Positions 57,293 through 64,000 of a DNA stretch of 64,000 nucleotides are shown one piece after another. A model generated the notes under the pieces. The model did not search any database and was not told where the DNA came from. It saw only the letters and a list, made by a program, of their open reading frames with translations. The stretch comes from Siphonodentalium dalli. Its lineage: Eukaryota > Mollusca > Scaphopoda > Gadilida > Siphonodentaliidae. The stretch is from the NCBI GenBank assembly GCA_032622095.1, contig CP136061.1, positions 19,844,991 through 19,908,990 of the forward strand, in the 5' to 3' direction. A program made the position numbers and the translations under genes. How positions within the stretch are numbered: position 1 is the stretch's first letter; the number at the start of each line of letters is the position of its first letter.

Positions 57293-57739
57293 TGTCAGTG
57301 TAACATAATAGGATGCGAACAAATAAGGAGAAAGCGCCTTATAACATCATTTAAGAACAATCACTATGATGTGTAGAAAATACAGAACCGGCACGTATAT
57401 TATAAACCGGCAGTGTTATGTATGGCGCCCATACAATCTCGTCTTGTCCCCATATGTTATCACATCCATATATACTATATACTAACGACCAATATGCCAC
57501 GAGCACGGCTCTGAACAATACCAAATTTGTCTAAGCTTTTATTCGGGCTTTTGTTTAAATTCAATTAAAAATAATTTAGTATATGTGGAATCGCTTAATT
57601 TCCATTTTAAGTGAGTTCCTTTGGTAAACATTCCAGAACACACACACCATATATCGATCGAGCCAGCAAGCAAGCACCCTCACGGGAAAACTAACAGCGA
57701 CAGAGTTCAGACAATATACACTTAATGTATGTGTATATA

Positions 57740-57990
57740 TACTGCGACCATCGAGGGTCATGTTTCTAAGACCAGGCGACGCGGGACCACTTTTCGTGTC
57801 TTCTGGTTGAGGAGAGTTCCCTGTCGCAGGTACTAACATACGCCACCACGGGACCGGCGACTGCTAATGGATCAGCAGTTACCGCAGCATCCTGATCGGA
57901 CTGTTCCGCGCGCGCTCTCTGGATGCGCTGTTTCTATAGAAACATTGATACCGGTTTCTCTTGTCGCCTGCTCGCACTGTTAGTGACAAA
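57740..57990. other. CpG-rich block with possible exonic character
   Basis: CpG-dense (CGACGCGGGACC, CACGGGACCGGCGAC, CCGCGCGCGCTC) in AT-rich surroundings. On the minus strand an acceptor-like TTTCTATAG|AAACAGC precedes 54 open codons (QRIQRARAEQSDQDAAVT...). Another minus frame starts MLVPATGNSPQPED. A first exon or promoter is possible; no family recognised. Confidence 0.3.
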
Positions 57991-58517
57991 AGTCTCCTCT
58001 CGCTCCAAAGTATTAGATTGTTCCGTGGGACTAGTTGATGCTAGGAAGTTCATTATATGTGTGTTATCGGAGGCGTTTTCTAGTGATTATCATACCTTCC
58101 AGCTTTTTAAACAGTGACATGCAAATGATCGAGACATAACCGGGTTTCGTGAACTGCCACATGCGGCTGGCGACAATTCCCTTGTGAAATGTAATCATAT
58201 GTTGCTATCTCTGGAGTTGAACTCAGACTGAAAACTTCAAAAACTTCTGCACATCCAAGCTGGACAATTGAGTCGAATTGACATGGTTTTACCACCAGCT
58301 AGCGGTGAGTTCCAGTATTTGTTATTGCTCAATCTGTTTTCGTCGCAGGCTATAGCCTATTATGGCATGCATTATATATCTCCAGAAATGAGCACCGGGA
58401 TATCAAATTCTCACCGGAAACCGGATGTTATATGTCGTCTGCTTTTTCATCAGCCAAATGATTGGTGCATACCCCATTTGCTATACAAATTATGTGTTGT
58501 CAGTGAATTTAAGTTAA

Positions 58518-58838
58518 AGGCACGGATGGCCTTCGCGGTGGTATGCTGTTAAAATAGTCACACCCGTTAAAGCTGCCATAAAAAGAAAGAATATTAAAAT
58601 ATAGACATATTTTGTTCTTGCGTAAGAAAATGTGTTATTGTCAAGATCGTATGCTGTGTTATGTAAACAAAAGCCAGGTTCTGTAACATTTTGGGCTTTT
58701 GTTTACATAACAAAACGTACGAACTTGACAATAACATACTATTTACGCGATGTTTACTTATGATTGGTATAAGAACAATGTCTGTCTATATTTTAATATT
58801 CTTTCTGTTTAAGGCGGTTTTAGCGGATGCAGACTTCA
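58518..58838 (+). mobile_element. TTAA MITE, family K2 (AGGCACGG ends)
   Basis: TTAA (58514-58517) then AGGCACGGATGGCCTTCGCG. The interior is a large palindrome centred on AAAAGCC...GGCTTTTGTTTACATAAC, with TGTTATTGTCAAGATCGTAT and its mirror. The right end (GGCGGTTTTAGCGGATGC) lacks a clear TTAA. Confidence 0.7.
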
Positions 58839-58843
58839 GGTAA

Positions 58844-59232
58844 GTTCATACGCTGGCAATTTTGCACAGTATATTGTTTGCAGGCATTTCGTCGTAGAAA
58901 CCGATATGAGCCAGAATAAGAACGGAAATATGCATATAACATGCATCGGCACCACAGCTACATTGTACGTGAGAAATGAAATACCTGTAGTTCCACCTGT
59001 AGCAATTCTACCGGAACTTGCCTGTAATAACATGCAATTATCTCGAAAGATTCAACATACAGTTATTTGAAGGCAAATGCCAGTAGCACCGTTACAAGTG
59101 GAACTACATATATTTTACCTCTCATGTCGTTCGCTGTGGTAAAGATGCATTTTATATGCATGTTTCCGTTCACATTGTGGCATCATATTAGTTTGTACGA
59201 CGAAATGCCTGCAAACTTGCCAGTGTGTGAAC
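58844..59232. mobile_element. foldback MITE
   Basis: GTTCATACGCTGGCAATTTT, GCAGGCATTTCGTCGTA and TGTAGTTCCACCTGTA mirror TACGACGAAATGCCTGC, TTGCCAGTGTGTGAACGC and TACAAGTGGAACTACA. Arms of about 180 bp around a short loop near 59045. Confidence 0.7.
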
Positions 59233-59503
59233 GCACCCTTATGGTCGTTAGAGTGGTTATACTTCCGTGCCAACTGTTATTCTCCGTTACAGCTCATGTT
59301 CGAATTATCTTCAGTATACACATTGTGCATCATATCCACGTGTAACAAATTGTGTCCATTCATGTTTCTGAAGTGATATGGTCCTTATAAAATTAATAAA
59401 TCTCGTAGAATAGCCAGCTGTGCAGACGTACGCGATGGAGTGCACTTGTTCTTGATCGGGGAGGGGTCGATATGAGGATGTTTCACTCCCAAAATGACGT
59501 TAA

Positions 59504-59871
59504 AGACATATTATGGACTTATTCGGGTGTGTAGACCTGATAATTTAGTATTCAGGCGCTATGCCAACTGGAGGAATGCAACATTCTACTAACATCACCG
59601 AAATCTCAAACAAATCGACCGTACCACTCCACAGAAAACGTCATATGAACAACGTTCAATTGTAAATATTTACATCTCGATTCGGGATGCAACTACCGGC
59701 GATAAACTAACGAAAACGATTTCACCACCGAGAGTCGCTATATTTAATTAATATATAAGAATGATGGTGTGGCATGTCGATTTGGATATAATATTTGTAA
59801 AATGTAACTACTTTTAGCCAGATTATTCTCCATTTGTATTTGACCACCCTACCGGAGTGTTTCACATCACT
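59504..59871 (+). mobile_element. TTAA MITE, family K3, copy 2
   Basis: TTAA at 59500-59503 and 59872-59875; ends AGACATATTATGGAC and ACCGGAGTGTTTCACATCAC plus T. It has about 40 bp (ATTATTCTCCATTTGTATTT) not in the 44.6-kb copy. Confidence 0.8.
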
Positions 59872-60017
59872 TTAAAGCAGAAACAGTGTTATACAGTTAT
59901 GTTTGTATTTAGTTGTATTTGTAAAAACAAGTTATTGCAGTTCTCACGTATAGCTTTCAGTTGAAACACCTAGCTCATATTACAAGTGTATATAAGTCTC
60001 GATGTTTCAGTTTGAAC

Positions 60018-60205
60018 ATGCTGGACACTGAAGAGGTTAATAAATATAATGGTTCATGCATAACACCCACTTATACCTCGCTTGACACTGAAGAGGTTAA
60101 TAAATATAATGGTTCATGCATAACACCCACTTATACCTCGCTTGACACTGAAGAGGTTAATAAATATAATGGTTCATGCATAACACCCACTTATACCTCG
60201 CTTGA
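60018..60205 (+). repeat. 60-bp perfect tandem repeat, 3.1 copies
   Basis: CTGGACACTGAAGAGG/CTTGACACTGAAGAGG starts each copy, followed by TTAATAAATATAATGGTTCA and TGCATAACACCCACTTATAC. Copies are identical apart from the edges. A 96-codon frame encodes 20-residue repeats (DTEEVNKYNGSCITPTYTS); no domain, and probably a by-product. Confidence 0.9.
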
Positions 60206-60302
60206 AACTGTCGTAACCGATTACACCGCGTTTATGTACATGTACTTGTAATTATTACGCACCTATTGGTTTATTTTGCGAAATACAGCATAATACATAT
60301 AG

Positions 60303-60416
60303 ACAGAACACAACGCGCATCTTAATCGAGAATTTTTTATCGAATGAGTTGCGGATGGCGCCGTCCGCAACGAGTTCGATAAAAGATTCGAGATTATGAT
60401 GCAAGTTGTGTTCTGT
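60303..60416. repeat. 114-nt palindrome
   Basis: ACAGAACACAACGCGCATC...TCGAATGAGTTGCGGA, centre TGGCGCCG, then TCCGCAACGAGTTCGATAAA...GTTGTGTTCTGT. Similar in size and layout to the palindrome at 25523-25637 but a different sequence. The interval 60420-60805 is unassigned. Confidence 0.85.
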
Positions 60417-60810
60417 ATTTATTCTACATCGTTCAGTCAGATGAGTTCAATCCATGAATGTCACCTCCATTGTTACTGTAGCTACCTTTATTGTCATTTA
60501 AGTCTGACAAATAACCAGTAATTATAGGGGGATCACCGGAAGCGGATGATCGACGTAATGTACGTCATCTTTCTTGACATCAATGTCATCAAGAATAGTT
60601 CCGGCTTGTATTCCACTAGCCTGAGAGGTATACACTAATATGTATTCAATGGTTGGGATTCCGTTGAATACATGTGCCTCACGTCAATGGGTGTGGAATA
60701 AAAATGTTTCATAACGTTAAAAAAAATTGTCTTGTCCTTTGACAACGTCATTGCACGACGACATCAACTTTAACAGAAAATATCTTCAATAAATTGTGAT
60801 GTATAATTAA

Positions 60811-60850
60811 AGTGATGTGAAACACTCCGGTAGGGTGGTCAAAGTTTGTT
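60811..60850 (-). mobile_element. K3 element end fragment
   Basis: TTAA (60807-60810) then AGTGATGTGAAACACTCCGG and TAGGGTGGTCAAA, the reverse complement of the right end at 59832-59871. The rest of the element is absent. Confidence 0.7.
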
Positions 60851-61037
60851 GAATTAAATACAGCGGTATCGAACTGAATGTCTCTATGCTACAAAATATA
60901 ATCTTCAGAGTGTGCAATAAACATAGAACAACAGAGTTGTGTGAACACGTTAAAGTTATTTCACCCATGGTAAAACTCGAACCCAAGTTTCTCATGTTAT
61001 ACCATCGCGTCACAACAAACTCGTGCAATAACGTTAA

Positions 61038-61489
61038 ATGTACTCAATCCGAATCGATGGTCGTCATATAATTAGATTCCAACAACGATAACAATTTGTT
61101 TTTGAAATGCCGCTTCAGTTATCAGAATCGATCAATTGTCCAAAAATAATGCTAACCACAGTCCACTATATTATAAAATTTCCCAAAACGTGTTATTCAT
61201 CAACATTTTGTTCAACAAAATATGGCCGGATTTTCAAATTTTCAAATTTAAAAGCCACTTGATTTTAGAGTTATCTATCTTCATCCGCCATTTTGTCCGA
61301 CTTCATCGCCTTGACGACTTTTATCCAGGCCACAAATAAGTACAATCTCGAGAAACAAAAAAATTCAATACTCGATATCTGATCACTCTGAGCTTTGATG
61401 GGTGGGTTCCTCGACTCGAATAAAATATCCCCCCCCCCCCGGAGCCAAAGAAATAGTAATTTGGGATCGTTAATTCGGATTATGGATCT
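61038..61489 (+). mobile_element. TTAA-flanked MITE, family K1, copy 3
   Basis: TTAA at 61034-61037 and 61490-61493. Ends ATGTACTCAATCCGAATCGA and GTTAATTCGGATTATGGATC. Shares CAGAATCGATCAATTGTCC (the empty site), GATCACTCTGAGCTTTGATG and GGTGGGTTCCTCGACTCGAA with copies 1 and 2. Contains a 12-base C run at about 61430. Confidence 0.85.
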
Positions 61490-61493
61490 TTAA

Positions 61494-62150
61494 CCAGTTC
61501 ACAACTTGTTTCATTGCATCTATTTGTCGACCACTCTCTATACCTCTATAATTGCCTACATACCACATAGAGCCTGCATAATAAAACGATACGTTTGCTA
61601 CGAATAAACGTTACTTTCATTACGTCAATGTATCTGTATTATGTCAACGTAGCTTTATACGGTAGATGATGTAATTATATAAGCAATTTCGTCTACAATT
61701 CACCGTAAGTGATACTAAATGTGTAACCGGGATATGACTGGGTGAATGGTTTAATGCACTGGCTCAGTATGATGTTATCACTGCTTCGTATGTGCGTGAA
61801 TTATATTGAAATTCTGTTCCGATTTTCGCTCATGTCGGGGTTCGAACCCATGCAAACTAGTTAGAGAAAACAGTCAATGTTACAACATTTGATTAAAAAA
61901 ATATCTTTTAAAACAAATTTATGTGAATTATGTGTAACACCATGCAGGTGGTTTGAGAATAATAATGCAACCGTGACGTTAAAAGGAGTTTCAAAGAAAT
62001 GTGTGTTGTGTAAGACCTCTATGGTATCAGATTTCCAAATACACGAAATAGCAAGGTTCAAACAGTTTTCTGTTATCTCATACTAGCCGGGGAATCTGGT
62101 GTTGCTCGTGTAAAGGCGATTATAAACAACTTGGAAGTGTTTTTACATAT
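61494..62150. other. unassigned stretch
   Basis: No firm gene. A 70-codon plus frame (61877-62086) has Cys pairs (CELC, CVLC) with TVTLKGVSKKCVLCKTS but no known zinc-finger spacing. GGGGTTCGAACCC at 61839 is B-box-like. Confidence 0.3.
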
Positions 62151-62359
62151 AGCTGCTCGACGGGTTGTCGTGTGAGTGCGAGCACCTTTTAGTCGAGCTT
62201 GATGTTCGTGTGGGTCTCAGCTGCTCGACGGGTTGTCATGTGAGTGCGAGCACATTTTAGTCGAGCCTGATGTTCGTGTGGGATTCAGCTGCTCGACGGG
62301 TTGTCATGTGAGTGCGAGCACATTTTAGTCGAGCCTGATGTTCGTCCGGGGTCTCAGCT
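62151..62359 (+). repeat. 68-bp tandem repeat, three copies, GC-rich
   Basis: AGCTGCTCGACGGGTTGTC begins each unit, followed by GTGAGTGCGAGCACATTTTA and GTCGAGCCTGATGTTCGTG. Copies 2 and 3 are nearly identical. Internal CTCGAC/GTCGAG and GCTCG pairs allow a stem in each unit. Confidence 0.9.
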
Positions 62360-62454
62360 GTCCGTGATTATAAACCTCTGTGTCATTTGTGGTCTTTCTT
62401 CTTGCGAACTTGAAGCCTTTGGAGGTATGGTGTAACAGTACACTGCGTACATAT

Positions 62455-62700
62455 CGTTCACTGTTGATCTATTCCTGATCTAGTATTGATAAATAGCGTT
62501 CTGTTCGCTTGTGCTAAATCACGGCACTGTGTGACATTGAGTGTGGTCCTGTCGGGGGTAACAATAACGAGCGTTCACTGTTGATCTATTCCTGATATGG
62601 TATGGATAAAGAGCGTTATGTTCGCTTATGCTAAAGAGCGTTCATTGTTGATCTATGCCTGATATGGTATGGGTAATGAGCGTTATGTTCGCTTATGCTA
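62455..62700 (+). repeat. about 67-bp repeat, three copies (first displaced)
   Basis: GAGCGTTCACTGTTGATCTA, TTCCTGATATGGTATGGATA and GCGTTATGTTCGCTTATGCT recur at 62453, 62572 and 62636. A fragment (AATTCCTGATATGGAACGAA) is inside the next MITE at 63020. Confidence 0.8.
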
Positions 62701-62774
62701 ATCGGTATAAAGATAACACTGATTTACGTCGATGTAAGTTTGCCTTATAGTCTTCAAAATATAGTGGACTTTAA

Positions 62775-63269
62775 AGGTACGGTTGGCCTTGGCGGTGGGT
62801 ATCCTGTGAAAATATTTCCACCCGTCAAAAACCGCCACAAACAGAAAGAACAACAAAATGTAGATAGACTTTGTCCGTATACAAATAAGAAACATCGCAT
62901 AAACAGTATGTTATTGTCATATATTTGACCATTGTTATGTAAACAAAAGCATAAAAAGTTTACTTTTCTGGTGTTTGTTTATATTATGATGGTAAACATA
63001 AATAGCGTTCTTTGTTTGTGAATTCCTGATATGGAACGAATAAAGAGCGTTTATGCCATTTGTGTTTGATTAGCCAGCAGCATTGTGCTGTCTTCTGTAA
63101 CACAATCAGGCTCTTGCTTAGGTAAAATGTAGTAAATCTTTATGATAACATGCTGTTTACGCGATGGTCATGGTATATATGAACGAATCTGTATGCGTTT
63201 TAATGTTTTTCTGTTTACGGTGATTGGAACAAATATGAATATTTTCGACAACTAAGGCCTCACGTGCCT
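62775..63269. mobile_element. TTAA MITE, family K2, 495 bp
   Basis: TTAA at 62771-62774 and 63270-63273. Ends AGGTACGGTTGGCCTTGGCG and GGCCTCACGTGCCT. It shares TATGTAAACAAAAGC and the sub-terminal ATGTAGATAGACTTTGTCC with other K2 copies. The right half contains extra sequence (62990-63130) including a piece of the preceding 67-bp repeat. Confidence 0.8.
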
Positions 63270-63273
63270 TTAA

Positions 63274-64000
63274 GCGTAAATCTAGCGCTCAGTATCCTCT
63301 TCCGCAGACGGCGGAAGCGTTACGTCGTGGACTTGCACGAAACAGTGAGCGGAGAATCTGAGCCAGAAACGATATTAAAATCACCGGCTCATAACGGTAA
63401 TAAAATGTCACCATGTATTCTGAGAGTAACAAGGTTTATTCCATGTAGAATAAAAAAAAATTTAATCTCCAAAAGAATTTACATAACTTCAAAAGAATAC
63501 GAACTCAAATATTTGTCCTCGCGAACTTCCGTGTAGTTAACAGTTTGGGGCAAGGTGGACTTTCTTCCCTGGTGAAGATCCCCCGATGATTCCCGAGGCC
63601 ATTCGGTATGTTTCGGAAATACACAATAATAAAAAAAATTGCCGCTGCAGTTTTGAAATTGTTTTAACATTTCCTCGACACGTGTTTCACATTAAAGGAG
63701 ATTGCACAGTACAATACATTAATAACTATAATGCTCAATCCGATCAACCATCACAGAGAAAACGGAGTAATAGAGACTGATAGTGATAGTGATTGAAATT
63801 GAAATTCGCAATGTGGGCGCTTCAAAACAACATTTATGAATGAACTGTGACGTCACATGGAATCGCGTGCAAACATTCCAACGTATATTCATGCGCACTA
63901 TAACAAAATATTTCCTAGTTTGTATCATTATTTGAATGCCCCCCCCCCCCCATGGTAGATAATACGATAAAACATTTCAGAAAGTAACTACTATATATGT
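63274..64000. other. unassigned right end of window with a possible exon
   Basis: A 90-codon plus frame (63264-63536) includes RRRRKRYVVDLHETVSGE. An acceptor-like TATCCTCTTCCGCAG precedes 63308 and a donor-like CG|GTAATA follows 63396. No family recognised. A full CRE palindrome TGACGTCA lies at 63848-63855 and a C run at about 63940. Confidence 0.25.

Noticed and set aside
61836-61856. tRNA-like B box GGGGTTCGAACCC
   Set aside because: Self-complementary motif, but no A box at tRNA spacing on either strand and no cloverleaf visible.

Overview
This window reads as AT-rich, intron- and repeat-dominated DNA of an invertebrate animal, most likely a lophotrochozoan and probably a mollusc. The basis is: spliced exons with GT..AG boundaries, no bacterial-style gene packing, a tRNA-derived SINE, many small TIR elements, and several repeat families built as a tandem core followed by a GGAC/GACA microsatellite, an architecture well known from bivalve 'pearl/CvA'-type elements. 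The species cannot be named from the sequence.

Only one protein-coding gene is recognisable with confidence. It lies on the minus strand near the left edge and encodes the N-terminal 118 residues of an AGPAT3/4-like 1-acyl-glycerol-3-phosphate acyltransferase. Coding exon 1 is 4040-3860 and exon 2 is 1737-1565; exon 2 carries the catalytic HX4D motif. The rest of the gene runs off the left edge. Two short copies of its exon-1 start, with the splice acceptor, sit upstream at 5937-6060. A broken Ty3/gypsy pol fragment (37560-36940, minus) and a tRNA-headed SINE (47998-47588, minus) are the only other sequences with clear family assignment to RNA- or protein-based elements.

Layout. 1-6.1 kb: the acyltransferase exons, with introns holding minisatellites and MITEs. 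6.3-10.5 kb: MITEs and degenerate tandem repeats. 10.7-14.4 kb: a composite repeat copied in inverse orientation at 51.9-52.9 kb, then a long element with hairpins, a GGAC microsatellite and a Helitron-like 3' end. 14.5-26.2 kb: ATGGC-type repeats, 26-bp and 14-bp minisatellites, and three TTAA or 4-bp-TSD MITE families, one with a nested insertion. 26.2-32 kb: little recognisable sequence, then foldback and Kolobok-like elements and a 1-kb VNTR. 33.1-34.8 kb: a PIF/Harbinger-like element with an internal 62-bp minisatellite. 37-44.5 kb: the gypsy relic and an older repeat split by a seven-unit head-to-tail array (38738-42914). 44.6-54 kb: further MITEs, a second Harbinger-like element, the SINE and a two-unit reverse-oriented array. 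55-64 kb: another microsatellite-tailed array, more TTAA elements and minisatellites.

Taken together, the window is a transposon graveyard around the 5' part of one lipid-synthesis gene. The best leads are a roughly 67-nt hairpin module shared by two MITE families with different termini, the seven-unit CTAG-bounded array inserted into an older repeat, and a nested TTAA insertion whose empty site is preserved in two other copies. All identities, periods and boundaries were read by eye; no alignment or search was run.
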